Below, piece by piece: positions 43,339 to 55,518 of a DNA stretch of 64,000 nt (within the stretch, counting starts at the first letter, position 1; the number at the start of each line of letters is the position of its first letter). This DNA is from Hymenopellis radicata (taxonomy: Eukaryota > Basidiomycota > Agaricomycetes > Agaricales > Physalacriaceae). The notes beneath the pieces were generated by a model, which did no database searches, was not told where the DNA came from, and saw only the letters and a list, made by a program, of their open reading frames with translations. The DNA lies in contig JADNRX010000077.1 in assembly GCA_015501595.1 (NCBI GenBank), positions 115,151 through 179,150 of the forward strand. Direction: 5' to 3'. Both the position numbers and the translations under genes were made by a program.

Positions 43339-44853
43339 ATGACCCTCAACAAGCTCGCGACACTATACAAAGACTTCCTCCGATTACAGGCGTACGATGG
43401 TTCAACGTCTTTATCCTTGTCGCGACGCCTTTAATCGGGTTACATGGCTGCTTCTATGTCGAAAAGCGTCTGCCCACGGTCTGTTTTGCTGTGGTACACT
43501 ATGTCTTTACCATGCTAGGTAAGTGAACCTGAACCTGCCTTACGTTGTCCGTGAAGCGCAGAAGCTGATTATGATCAGGCATCACTGCCGGTTGGTGGAT
43601 ATTTCATTCAGTCTACCGCACGAACTTAGTCTTCGCCAGGCTATCACCGCCTTTGGTCTCACCGTTCATATAACGCATCGTTCCCTCTGCAGATCTTCCT
43701 TCTTGCTGGTGGGACAAGTGCGGTACAAGGCTCCTGCTATTGGTGGTCTCGCGGGCACCGCTCACATCATCGGTACACCGACACAGAGCAGGATCCGTAC
43801 AATTCAAACCGTGGGTTACTATGGACGCACATTGGATGGATGATTTTCAAGAGTGACCTTCATTCCGGTTATACGGACGTGTCTGATTTGAGGAACGATG
43901 CATTATTGCACTTACAGCACCGCTGGTACTTTCAACTTGCGATATTGTTTGGATTCGTAGTGCCTACCGCCATCCCCGGATTCCTCTGGGGAGATTGGAG
44001 GGGCGGCTTTTGGATAGCGGCTGCGCTGCGCCTAACCATCGCACATCATGTCAGTCATTCAAGTTTCTACGCTACGTCAGATGTCAAAACTAACTTGACA
44101 CTCCATCAGAGCACATTCTGTATCAACTCTGTCGCACACTACCTAGGCACGACGCCCTATGACGACCGTTTGAGTCCACGCGACCACTTTCTATCCGCCA
44201 TTTTGACGATGGGAGAGGGATACCATAATTTCCACCACCAGTTTCCGATGGATTACAGGAATGCTATCAAATGGTACCAATATGACCCTACGAAGTGGTT
44301 CATCGCTCTATGCGAGACCTGCGGATTGGCGAACCACTTGCGTATGTTTTCAAGTAACGAAATCATGAAGGGCGCCTTGACTATGCAGCTAAAGAAGCTC
44401 AAGTATATCCAAGACTCTTTGGAGTGGCCAACACCTCTCAGACAGCTGCCAGTGTTTAGTTGGGAAGAGTGTCAGTGTAGCCGCCACCGTCAGCTACACG
44501 TCTAACGTCTCTTTAGTTCAGGAGCGTTCCAAGAGTTCTTCTCTCATTTTGATTGCGGGATTTATCCATGACGCTTCCTCGTTCGCGCATGAACACCCCG
44601 GAGGATCTGCCTTGATCCACAAGAGCACCGGTCTAGATATGACGGATCCTTCTTTGGGGGGTCTACAGTCATTCAAATGCGGCGCACAATGTATGTCACT
44701 TCTTGTGGTCTTCTAGCCCATCTACTTGAACATGTTCTAGTTGCTTTCCATGATGCGGGTGGGGGTACTTCACGGCGGTGTTGAGACGCCTTCCGAGAAC
44801 GCACTTCCTCCGTCTCAGGCTCTATACGTCGGCACGCGAAAAAGCCTTCCCTG
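43339..44853 (+). CDS. Delta-9 acyl-CoA desaturase with cytochrome b5 domain (Ole1 type)
   Basis: Membrane di-iron desaturase that introduces the 9,10 double bond into palmitoyl- and stearoyl-CoA in the ER. The three histidine boxes are present: HRLWSH (43645-43662), HRSHH (43756-43770) and HNFHH (about 44224-44238). The glycine-tyrosine before box 1 is rebuilt by splicing the intron that ends CGCCAG at 43639. The C-terminal cytochrome b5 domain shows HEHPGGSALI and then SHSNAAHN, but in another frame. The shift lies around the G6 run at 44656-44661 (with one more base missing just upstream). The true start is uncertain: the ATG at 43339 is in a different frame from RWFNVFILVATPLIG at about 43400, so a short first exon or a further indel is needed. 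Confidence 0.82.
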
Positions 44854-45608
44854 AACTCGAGGACGGCCGCCTTACGGTAATGCAGATTAAGTAGGAGAGT
44901 TGTAGGCTCACCACACTCAATGGTATTCTTGGTCATATAATACTCTTGTCCCCACGGACGAACGCGGCACAGTGACATAACGGCTGTACTTCCATTCCCC
45001 GGTTTTCGGAGTTGATATTATCTACGCTAGTCCGTTGTTCGAGGGCGCTAGTCTAGCCGTCGAAAGACCGCGAGATCTGGGACCAATACGCCATCACGGT
45101 CCTTTTCATACGACCTCGATGTGGGACGCGAAGTTCTCGATTTCGGACTGTCTGTAAAATATATGCATGGCATGACAAGTTGTCGCGCTAATTAACTCTG
45201 GGGATGTAGAAGGTATGCCATATAGTCACAGATCATTGAAGGCAATAGTCTGCAGTGATGTTCATTGATCGACCGCAGTGGCTTTACAGGGCTCTCGTGT
45301 TCCAAGAAACCCGATCCCTTCAAGTCCGCGGACGTATGATATTTCCTTGGGATATCCGCGCAGGACGTCTTGCCTGCAAGGAACGCTGCCAGGTTCAAAC
45401 CCAGAAACGTGCAGGATCGTACCGGAATGAATGGTGGGCGACAGTCTTGGCCACGTACTCGTACTCCTCAAGTCAATCATAGCTCGAAGAGCTTATCCTT
45501 GAACCGTCCACCACCTATGTCGGCGCATACCATCCGCACTCGGACTGTATCGGTACATATATAAGCCCCCCCTGCAAAACACCCACTGCCCCACACAGAC
45601 CGTCGACC
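44854..45608. other. Intergenic region upstream of the adenylating enzyme
   Basis: It has no coding signal. The downstream edge holds the promoter of the 45609 gene, with a TATA box at 45558-45565. Confidence 0.4.
45558..45565 (+). promoter_or_regulatory. TATA box of the adenylating-enzyme gene
   Basis: TATATAAG lies 44 bp before the ATG at 45609, followed by a C run and a short leader. Distance and sequence fit a core promoter. Confidence 0.6.
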
Positions 45609-48322
45609 ATGGTCGTGGCCCAATCACCTATCTCGCCACATACCGCCATTCCGACGCATCTAACAGTGCCCCAATTTCTCTTGGACGAATACCATCACAC
45701 CAGCCGGCCAACGCGTCTTGCAGAAACCCCCTGTTTGATAGATGATGACACTGGTCAAGTCGTATTCTGGGATGAGGTCGGTTTCTTGCTTGACCTTGAA
45801 AGCGACGCGCTCACAGCCTGATACCAATAGTTACGTTCTCGGACTCGGAATTTGGCCGCCGCGATGTATCACACATACAAAATTCGTGAGTCCTTACATC
45901 GTTCACCAAATCATTCTCTATAATAGACGTAGAACACGATGATATCGGTACGTGATATAATCGATGTCCCGGTTTTCACGAGAACGCATATCTGTTCTTG
46001 CAGTGTCAATTATGAGCTACAATCACATTGGTAGGTCGTTGTAACGTTCCATCGCGCTGTCTTAGCTATTTCGCAGACTTCGGGCCTTGTGTGTGGGCGT
46101 CCCATCGTGTAGGGGCAATCGTCTCGTAAGTAATAGCTTCGGTACAGCCGACTGTATGTTAACTGTTCAACTTGGGGTCGTGCAGAACGATCAGTCCCAC
46201 CCACTCCTCAAGCGAACTCGGTGAACTCGGCTACATGATGATCTCTTGGTCTTCTAATGGTTCTTCCAGTTGTTCAATTAAGGCTAGTGAGGCCGTCGCT
46301 TTTCATCATTCATGCCGACTGTCTTCCTTTGGTCCTGGCGTCATCTACTGAATTTCCACATGAGCGCATTATTGTCATCGAAGCACCATCTTCGACCGGT
46401 ACGGAAGTGAGATACCGATCCCTGCAATCTGTAATGCAGGAGGGAAGTCAACTGGCGTCTGCGGTAGAAAGAACACTTGTTGAGGACGAAGCCAGGACTG
46501 TCATTGCGTTTTTGGCACCTTCCTCCGGAACCACTGGATTTCCCAAGGTAACTCAGTTCCCAATTCAAGGCCGTCGGGAGCGCTAAAACATCGCTAGGCC
46601 GTAGCTATAACTCACTATAATGTGATCAACATGATAACTCAAGAAGCGGCCTTCAATCGACTGAACGAACCCTACACATCTTGGAGCAAACAGCGCTTTA
46701 GAGCTGGAGACGTCTGTGGCGGATGTGAGTATTATTGTGATCAATGGGTCCACATTCGTTCTCAACAAAGGTGGTCTATAGTCTTACCATTATATCGTCA
46801 GTGCTCGACGTTGTCGCATGCCATCATTGATCTGACAGAACGGCAGATATCTACGGTCTCGTTTTCAATGTATGTTTGCCATCCTCCAGTGGAGTCTATA
46901 TGCTGATGTTCCCAAGCTGCATTTCATGTTATACGCAGGCGTGCGTCCATCTTTCTCTCCGAGGACTACTCTCCGTTGCTCATATTCCGCAGATGACCCT
47001 CGTGCTTGCCAGAAAGTTTGATTTCGAGAGCTTCCTCAGCAGTATAGAGAGGCACCAAATTACTCATCTTCCGTGCGTACCGAATCTCTTTCATGACCGG
47101 TTATTGATAATGAACTGGCAGATTGGTTCCGCCTCAGGTAGTCCTGCTATGCAAGGTCTGCGCCACGTTATTGTCCTAGGCAGGGTTCACTGAATGACCG
47201 ATCATAGCACCCAGCAACGAGGCACTACAACCTGTCTTGTGTTCGTTACTGCGTCGTGGCGGCTGCACCACTAAGCGCAAGTCTAACTGAGGAACTACTC
47301 AGTGTGCTGCCCGACATCGAACTAGGCCAGGCTTACGGTAATTCATACGTCTCGATGTCTCCAACCACAACGTTCTCACTCCTGGACTAGGCATGACCGA
47401 AACATGTGGCGCTGTCAGCATGGTATTCCCCCTCTTTCGATTTGCATTCATGTATTAATAGGATATTCTTACAGTATCCGGTGAATCAAAGAATTGGAAG
47501 GTTGGGTAGTGGCGGCCAGCTCTTACCTGGCACCAGCGCAAAGATCGTGAAAGAGGACGGAACGCTGGCAAACGATGGGGAGCCTGGCGAATTGTACATA
47601 CAAGGCGGACAAGTCGCGCTTGGATACTTCGGAAATCCCAAAGAGTGCGTGGCGTGCATATCTACTGTGTGGCGTATGCAGCTTATTTCGCTAAATTAGA
47701 ACGGCTAGAACGTTTGTGAACGGGTGCGTTTCCCTCGTCAGTGGGTAAACACCTTCGAAGGCTCATATCATTTCGCAGGTGGCTAAGAACAGGCGATCAA
47801 GCAATGTTCAAGAACAAGGACATATTCATACTTGAGCGCGTGAAGGAGCTCATCAAGGTCGGAATGTCGCGTTTTCTGTAGAAAACATCTGACGGTCAAG
47901 TACATAGGTCAAGGCTTTCCAAGTCGCACCCGCGGAACTGGAAGGGCATCTTTTGACGCACACATGCATCGCAGACGCTGCCGTCGTCGGAGTTCCTGAT
48001 GACTTTGCCGGAGAACTACCGTTCGCGTTTATCGTATTAAAAGCAGAGGCCGACAAATCAGCAAAAGACGACCCCGGCTTCGCGAAAAAAGTGAAGACCA
48101 GTATATATCACGTAAAGTTCTTCGTTCCTCTCTATGTGGATGAGGACAACTGATCAAGAATAGCACGTCGCAAAATCGCTATCTGCCCACAAGCGACTAG
48201 ACGGCGGAATCGCTTTCGTTGAAGAGCTTCCACGAAACGCTAGTGGAAAAATTCTGCGACGAGTTCTACGAGAACAGTCTTCAAAATATCTCCGACCAGA
48301 AACCACAAGAGCTAGATTGTAG
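45609..48322 (+). CDS. 4-coumarate-CoA-ligase-like AMP-dependent synthetase
   Basis: A many-exon gene of the ANL superfamily, which activates a carboxylic acid as acyl-AMP and usually transfers it to CoA. Exons read by hand include [50 protein letters not shown], the P-loop-like SSGTTGFPK (46521-46547), [115 protein letters not shown] and finally [10 protein letters not shown] (48229-48262) with the catalytic lysine. Introns are about 45-60 nt and phases agree at nearly all joins. The only doubtful stretch is 46185-46290, where the expected region is poorly conserved. The substrate cannot be told from sequence. Confidence 0.88.
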
Positions 48323-48595
48323 AAGACGACACCCGCGGGACGCTTTATCCATTGCTTGTATATACAATATTGAATAATGATGTGTACAGGTACCTCGGTA
48401 CAGTAACGATGTTGAGTCCAGGTCCAGTCCGAGTTCAAAAGAACTTTCGGGCAACATTTACAATTCGTCAACGCCGTAATTTCGTTCGGTCGCATATCGC
48501 GACGGGGGAAAGCGGTGAAGTGCCCGTCGGAAGACAAGAAAATCACAAAGAGAGCAAAGAAAATGAGAGTATGGCAGCAAAGGTGACTGAGGCCT

Positions 48596-51496
48596 CTATT
48601 GGCCCTTGGCCTTGGCAGCCATCTGCGAACTATGTCAGACAAGAAGGAACTCAACGAGGAATCAACACACCAAGTTCAACGCAGAACCGGCCTTGAACCA
48701 GGCGATTTGACCTTCGTTGAAAGTGTGAGCAAGAGAGATCTCCTAAAGAGAGGTCAGACCCAGAGACGCGAGAGTGTGAGGGATACGTACCTCGGAGGAA
48801 CCATGCTCATGCTTGATCTTCAAGGTGAGATTCTTGCCTGGCGCGAAGCTTTCCAGACCGAGAATGTCGACCTTGTCGCTGGGCTTGATCTTGTCATAGT
48901 CCTCGGGGTTGGCAAAGGTAAGAGCAAGCATGCCCTGCTTCTTCAAGTTCGTCTCATGGATACGAGCGAATGAGCGGGTGATGATAGCAAGACCACCAAG
49001 GAAGCGAGGCTCAAGAGCAGCGTGCTCACGCGAGGAACCCTCTCCATAATTGTGATCGCCAACGACAACCCATTTGATACCGTGGTCGCGGTAGTACGCT
49101 GCGGTTTGAGGAACACCTCCCCACTCGCCGGTGATCTGGTTCTTCACCTTGTTCGCCTCACCGTTCTCAGCGTTAATAGCACCGATAAGACAATTTTCTA
49201 CAAGAGCAGCGTCAGCGTTGGCACAGAAGCGGACCGGGAAAACCTACGAGAGATGTTCTGGAGATGTCCGCGGTACTTCAACCATGGGCCACCAGCACTG
49301 ATGTGATCCGTGGCTAGAATGACGGGTGAGCGAAAGGACAATGACACACAACAGATAGCACTTACTGCACTTGCCCTGCGCCTTAATGAGGATAGGTAAA
49401 TCGGTAGGAGTCTTACCATCCCATGGCTTGAATGGCGAAAGGAGTTGAAGACGGTCGGACTTGGGATCCACGGCGACGCTGACGCTGAAGCGGTCTGCAG
49501 GAGGAGCCTGGAAGGTGTTTTGACCTGGGTCGTAGCCGGTGGGAGGGAGTTCATTGCCAGAGGGATTAGTAAATTTAAAAGGTTTGCCGTCGGAACCGAT
49601 GAGCGTGTCAGTCATGGGTTGAATGTAAGCGAGCCAGCAAAGATCATAGCGGTAACAATGTCGGGTGAAGCGACGAAAGCGTGGGTGGCAGGGTTAGCAT
49701 CGTTACGTCCGGTGAAGTTACGATTATACGAGGTGATGACTGGGACGGTTATGAGCAAAGTGACAGTGGTATAAGTGGGCGGGTGACTTACTTGAGTTGG
49801 CAGTACCTTTGGGAACGTCCTTTCGGTCCCATTGTCCGATACAAGGTCCACAAGCATTAGCAAGCACGACTCCACCAATGTCCTCAAACGCCGCAATTTG
49901 TCCGTCACGCTCAATTGTAGCGCGAACCTGTTCCGAACCGGGTGTGATGGTGAACTTGCTCTTAGCCTCGAGACCGTGCGCAGGCTGCCTCCTTCGCGAT
50001 AGATGCCGAGCGCGACATGTCCTCGTACGACGAGTTGGTGCAAGAACCGATGAGTCCAACCTTGAGTTCCTCGGGCCAACCGTTCTTCTTGACCTCCGAG
50101 GCGAATTGCGACAAGGGGGTAGCAAGATCGGGTGTGAAGGGGCCGTTAATGTGAGGCTCGAGTTCAGAAAGGTTCTACGCAGCATGAGCACAGAGGAGCT
50201 ACGAAGCGCAGTACACTTACAATATCGATAACCTGGTCGTATTCAGCATTCTCGTCAGCCTTGAGGTTGTACGCGAACTGCTTCGCGTAGTTGGCGATAT
50301 CCTGACGTTTTGTCGCGTTCAAGTAGTCGACCATCCGGTTGTTGAAGGGGAACATCGATGTGGTAGCACCAATCTCAGCACCCATGTTGCAAATCGTCGC
50401 CATACCTGTGCACGAGAGCGACTCGACACCAGGTCCCTTGTACTCAACAATCGCACCCGTTCCGCCCTTGACCGTGAGGATACCAGCCACCTTGAGGATA
50501 ACATCTGTTCGCGTGATAAATAAGAGAGAGTCGTAGTGTCAGAACAATGGCACATACCTTGGGCGTAGTCCAGCCGCTAATTTTACCAGTAAGATTGACA
50601 CCAATAACCTTCGGGCACTTGAGTTCCCAAGGAATATCAGCCATGACATCGACCGCGTCGGCACCTCCCACACCGCACGCAATCATTCCAAGTCCTCCAG
50701 CGTTGGGCGTGTGCGAGTCGGTACCGATCATCAATCCTCCAGGGAATGCATAGTTTTCGAGGATGATTTGGTGAATGATGCCAGAGCCGGGTTTCCAGAA
50801 ACCAAGACCGTACTAAACACGGGACTGAGTCGTGTAACGCGAGAATTGGACGGCAGACGGACCTTGGCAGTTGCAGTAGCCAAAAAGTCGTACACCTCCT
50901 TGTTGATCTCGATAGCCCGGGCCAAATCCTTCACGCCACCGACCTGCGCCTCGATAAGATGGTCACAGTGCACGGTGGTGGGGACTGCAGCAGTGTCCAT
51001 GCCGGCGGACATGAATTGCAGGAGAGCCATCTGAGGAGAACTTGTTAACTCTGACTCGAGGCTCTTCTCCACTACAGCATACCTGCGCCGTCGCATCCTG
51101 GCAAGCGACTCGCTGCGTTCGACTTAGCAAAAGACTTCAAAGTAGACTTGAAAATCACGTACATCTGGTCTCAACTTGAGGTAACTTGTACCCCTCTCGA
51201 TATCCTGACCGTGAGGATCGTCGAGATGTCCGTACAGGATCTTCTCCGACAGCGTCAATGGGCGGTTGAGTCTGAGGCCACATCAGAGTCAGTCGAAAAA
51301 GCACAGGAAAAGCGCACCTGTCGCGCACGATGGCAACATTATCCTCGATGCGTTGGTAGTTGATATATGCACCTTTTTCCAACAAGGACATGGGGACCTT
51401 GGTGTCGCCAATTCGGGGTGCGACGGTCGCCATTCCAGCGGCCAGGCGCTGGAGCGACCGTACTGCATTCGCAGTGCGATTTGAGAGGTTAAACAT
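48596..51496 (-). CDS. Aconitate hydratase, copy 2
   Basis: It has the same exon structure and nearly the same protein as copy 1, starting [20 protein letters not shown] and keeping [44 protein letters not shown] and [15 protein letters not shown]. At the three places where copy 1 is shifted, this copy keeps frame. It has its own two lesions: one extra base near 49983 (CAGG where copy 1 has CAG) and one missing base near 49615 (CATGGG where copy 1 has CATTGGG, just after FNP). If these are consensus errors it is the functional gene; if they are real, neither copy here encodes a full enzyme. It converges with the adenylating-enzyme gene, whose stop is 274 bp away. Confidence 0.9.
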
Positions 51497-51882
51497 CTCG
51501 ACCAAGTCAAAAGACTACGACCAAGGATCTAGAATGAGTACAAGTCTGCAAAGGGTGTCTTGTGATTGGCGTGTCCCTTTCGATCAATCCCGGATTACGT
51601 GCGCAGACCTCCGCATTTCCCCGCGCTTACCCGCAACCAACCAGAAACGAATGATTGCGCACTTGTATTCAGCGAAATAGTCAACATAAAACAGCAAAGC
51701 TACGAGAAGAAGAGGAAACGGTATCACGATAAGGTACAATGTAAGCGAAGGAGTGAATGTACACGATACAAGTAACTGATACAGCTTGAGAATCACCTGT
51801 TGAGTCCATTTAGAAAACGCCGTCATGAACATAAGAGTACTCACATAAACCCAATGAAAAGAAAGAATTTGAACGTTCAAGT
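51497..51882. other. Intergenic region upstream of aconitase copy 2
   Basis: About 390 bp without coding signal. It contains the presumed aconitase promoter and the 3' end of the secreted repeat protein. Confidence 0.4.
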
Positions 51883-54446
51883 TTAAGACGCGTGTCCGAG
51901 ACTGGTCGCCTTTTGGCCAAGTCGTTTATTGACTCCATCCTTCCACCCTTGTTCCTTCATGCAGCTACAACCGTCAAGACCGCCGACGAGGCCATCAACA
52001 AGATCAATAAGGCCTTGAACGAGGCTCTTCGTCAACTGCAAGGTACTCTTGACCGTCGAGGAAGTCTGACTGTTGGGAGAGGCCCCATCAAGAACGCCGA
52101 GGAGGTCGTGTAAGGCGACGCCTAGTTGGCTTGGGTCGGATAGAAGATGTGCGACGGAACCTAGAACTTCGTTCACAGCGGCGAGAATCTGTTGAAGTAA
52201 CTCCTCAGATAGAGCAGGGGAGTTGGTCCCTGGTACCAGGTTGAGAGATTCGAGGAGAGGTGGTAAAGCGGCGATACCAGCCAACAATTTATCGACCACC
52301 TTCAATAGGTTAGACAGCGAACCTGAAGACGAAGAGGATCCAGCGCCATCAGAACCACCGGTTCCCAACAAGTCGCCCAGTAATCCATCCACGCTCTTCA
52401 ACAATTGGTCAAGATCGCCCGAGCCACCCAACAGACTTCCTAACCCCAAACCATCGACAAGGTCACCCAGAGTGTACCTGAGAGCAAAGCGCCGCCACCC
52501 AAGAGGGAACGAAGCAAGTCGTTCACGAGGTCCGCCGTCGACGTTCCAAGCAAATCGTCCAATCCCAAAGATTGCAGTAGTTCAGTTACAAGGTCACCAT
52601 CGGCGTCTTCGCATGGTTCAGAGTCGGATCCAGACGAATCAGCGTACTCTTGCTCGGCAGGCCGACCATGGGAAGGAGTGGAAGTTATGTATGGATTGTC
52701 GGCAATGTGCTTCTTGACCTTTTGTACCATCCGCTGATCCTTCTTGCACCCACACGAGTCCAGACCGTCAAGTGTTTTGTCCAAGACGGGAAGGAGAACG
52801 TCACAAGCAGATACCAACTTGTTGACAGTGGCGGAGGTGTGCTTGGGAAGTGTGTCCATTGACGAGTAAGACTTGAGCGAGCATTGCAGTTCAGCAAGGA
52901 GATGTCGTAACGAGGAGATGTACTCCCCAAGATCATCGGTGACGTTCCCAAGGGCGGCGAGGATTTGGTTGACGAGCGCGACAACGGCCTCGAGGGCGTT
53001 CGAGAGATCGCTACCATCGGAACACCCACAACCTGATGAAGTGAGGACACCTTTCATGCCAAGGAGACTGTCGAGAAGCGAGTCCACAACGCCGATGATG
53101 TCTGACGAGTCGGAGGTGGGACGTGTGAGAGAAGAGGATGCCTCAGAACCGCATGAAGGGAACCCGCCAGCACCAAGCGCTGCCAGAAGTCCGTTCAGCA
53201 ACTGATCCAACGCTGGTCCAAGCCCATCGATATCGACCTTGACCTTCAAGATATCGTCAAGACCAAGGCTTTTCAGCAGTGGGCATAGGTCGACGTCGGT
53301 TGTTCGAGCGACAAGGCCACGCTGAGAGGGCTTGCAGGAGACCTCTTCGGAGGATTTGGACTGGCGGCAAGACAACTTCTGCCCGCCGAGATGCAGCGAA
53401 CTGAGCAGGTTATTGAGGAGACCGTTGAGTACGGGACCGAGGTCGACATCAGCCTTGACCTTGATACTGCCAAGAGACAATCCTTCCAAAAGCTCGCAAA
53501 GATCGATATGCGTAGGAGGAGCACGCTTCGCTGCGGAAGGGCATGTGTCTGGATGACCGCCCAACTTGAGGGCCTTCAAGAGAGCATTGAGAGAACTCAA
53601 GATCGGGAGGTCGACTTGTACGCGGGCAATATCGCTAAGCGCAAGGATGTTGAGAAGGTCGCACGTATCGATATGCAGCACAGAACGTTTAACACTGCGC
53701 GCAAAGACGCTGCCTTGGAAGGTGGGAACAGTTCGCTTCTGAAGGGCACTGCGCGGTGCTGGCGATCTGGGAACCGAAGAAGCACAGCTCTGAAGACGCG
53801 TTGTCAAGTGATAGAAGACTACAGCGCAAGAACGACTTACATAGGCGCATTTTCCATTACAATCCTTGGTAGGCGAGGCGCATACACATAGGCCATTCTG
53901 CTCGACGTATCCGGACTCACAGCCGATGTTACACGGGTTGGCGTTGCTGCAAACGCGATAGGCGTGAGGTGGGAGGGCCCCACACTCCGTCCCACTGGTA
54001 TTGAGCTGTGTAGAGATAAGCGAAAAGCTCTGGATGAAATGGAGGTAAATAACCTTGGCCTTGATGATAGCGGAGAGAGCGTCCTTGGAGCCCAGCAAGT
54101 TGGCGAGCTGGACGGCGATGTCTGTATCGAGGAAGATGTTCAAGTCCTACAAGGAAAAATCAGCACACAGTTAATAGACGAGCAGGCAATGTGTACCTTG
54201 AGACAGAGACAAAGATCAACGCCGGCGAGAATACCGAGGGGAAGGCCCAAGAGGCCATCGTCGTCACCGAGGATGGCAGCAAGGTTAAGCGAGACGCATA
54301 AATCGAGCAGATCGGCGCGCGGGCGTGGATGGCGGTACTGGCGCTCAGAGAGGGTACGCGACCTGTGAGGGTTGATGGCGTGGGCGGTGACCGCGGAGAA
54401 TAAGGCAGGGAGGAGAGAAAAGAGAGCGAAAGTGGGCGCGAACCGC
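51883..54446 (-). CDS. Large secreted protein with EGF-like cysteine region and Leu-rich DLC modules
   Basis: The start MRFAPTFALFSLLPALFSAV is a clear signal peptide. After two short introns comes a cysteine-rich stretch with CSNANPCNIGC and GLCVCASPTKDCNGKC, like the N-terminal cysteine domain of fungal cell-surface proteins. Then at least three copies of an amphipathic module follow, HIDTCDLLNILALSDIARVQ, HIDLCELLEGLSLGSIKVK and DVDLCPLLKSLGLDDILKVK, each continuing into a leucine-rich helix that ends in LGG or AGG and a cysteine about 50 residues later. The rest is rich in leucine helices and CGC/CSC pairs, and the end is SLGHAS. Total about 800 residues. I do not know a named family. Near 52470 the frame changes; either a 38-nt intron (52440-52477, phases fit) or a missing T explains it. 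Confidence 0.72.
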
Positions 54447-54657
54447 ATGGCGGGTTCACGGTGAAAGAGTAAGCGAGTGGTGGTAGCTGGCAAAGGCGTG
54501 AAGGAGACAAAAGTCGCAAAATCGCGCTTTATATTGCCCCGGGCCAGCCAATCCCGGAGTTTTAATTTCGTCGAATCTCGATATTGGCCACACTTGCCTT
54601 ATTTAGACGCAAGCTTCTATTCATGCACGGCGGCCGAGATACCGAACACAGCTACAG

Positions 54658-55389
54658 TCACGAAGTTTGCAGAGAATCTTCCACTTCATCCTCGTCGCTC
54701 GATTCCTCTTCCAGATCCACGTCCATGTTTCCTCCGTGGTGGAACCGAGGATCCCAGTCCAGTTCTTCTGGCTCTTCGATCTCCACCTCTAATCTCTGCT
54801 TCCAGTCATACTTGTCCCGAAGCATCGTAACAGCCCTGATGGCTCTATCCACGCGCTGGTCGTGTGCATGCTTGATTTCCTGGCATTCTGCCAACACATC
54901 CTCGTATTCGGGCTTTCTGGGAACGGCTCCGAAACGAGATTGGGTTGCAGAAGTTGGCAGAGGTGCTTCACCGAGAACGCCTACAGAGCCGTGGGTAATC
55001 ATATGCTCCGACAGGCGTCGAATCGTCGCGTTCTCCATGTCGATAACAGAAAGGATCTGCTGTGTTCGAAGAAGATTCATGACGCGTCCATCAACGTCAG
55101 GCTCTTTCGGGTGCAGCGCCATCTGTTCGTACGGATTGGGTTGGGGACCAGAGTTCAATGTTTTCGCTTGGATGGGTGAAACGAGGGATGTGGAGAGACT
55201 GTGTGTCTGCGAGAGCAGAATGTTGTATTTAGACAGGATATCCGGCCAGGGAGGCATAGCGCTCGTGTACAGCGCCATGTCTAGAGTCCTTTGCAGAGAC
55301 TGCACAGACTCGATGATCTGGTAGATTTTGAATTTCAAGGATTCGAGCTGTGCGACGGGGAGTGCATTCTCCATGCTGGATTCGGACAA
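54658..55389 (-). CDS. MED8: Mediator of RNA polymerase II transcription subunit 8
   Basis: An uninterrupted frame of 243 residues. The helical N-terminus reads VAQLESLKFKIYQIIESVQS, and the conserved middle is MPPWPDILSKYNILLSQTHS, the typical Med8 signature. The C-terminal third is a helix around QEIKHAHDQRVDRAIRAVTM followed by an acidic tail (DVDLEEESSDEDEVED). Med8 sits in the Mediator head and links it to TBP and the Med18/20 pair. The first of two nearby methionines (55389) was taken as the start. The gene is divergent from the HMG-box gene with 129 bp between start codons. Confidence 0.88.
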   Translation of the reverse strand: MSESSMENALPVAQLESLKFKIYQIIESVQSLQRTLDMALYTSAMPPWPDILSKYNILLSQTHSLSTSLVSPIQAKTLNSGPQPNPYEQMALHPKEPDVDGRVMNLLRTQQILSVIDMENATIRRLSEHMITHGSVGVLGEAPLPTSATQSRFGAVPRKPEYEDVLAECQEIKHAHDQRVDRAIRAVTMLRDKYDWKQRLEVEIEEPEELDWDPRFHHGGNMDVDLEEESSDEDEVEDSLQTS

Positions 55390-55518
55390 CCTGGGATTCG
55401 GAGTTTAAACGGACTTGTGATATCCGAACGGTGTTGCCAAACAGCGGGCCATAATGGTTGGTCACAGAGACCTGTCACGCTATCGCGCTCTTTTTTCTCT
55501 ACTTATTCGACAACGGTC
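55390..55518. promoter_or_regulatory. Divergent promoter between MED8 and the HMG-box gene
   Basis: 129 bp between two divergent start codons must serve both genes. No TATA box is evident. Inferred from layout. Confidence 0.4.

Noticed and set aside
45350..45420. A tRNA gene, because of GGTTCAAACCC at 45391
   Set aside because: No A box at the right distance and no T-arm or acceptor pairing.
52440..52477. A certain intron in the secreted protein
   Set aside because: The phases fit, but 38 nt is shorter than every other intron here and the skipped codons (GDLVDGLGLG) look coding, so a one-base indel is equally likely.
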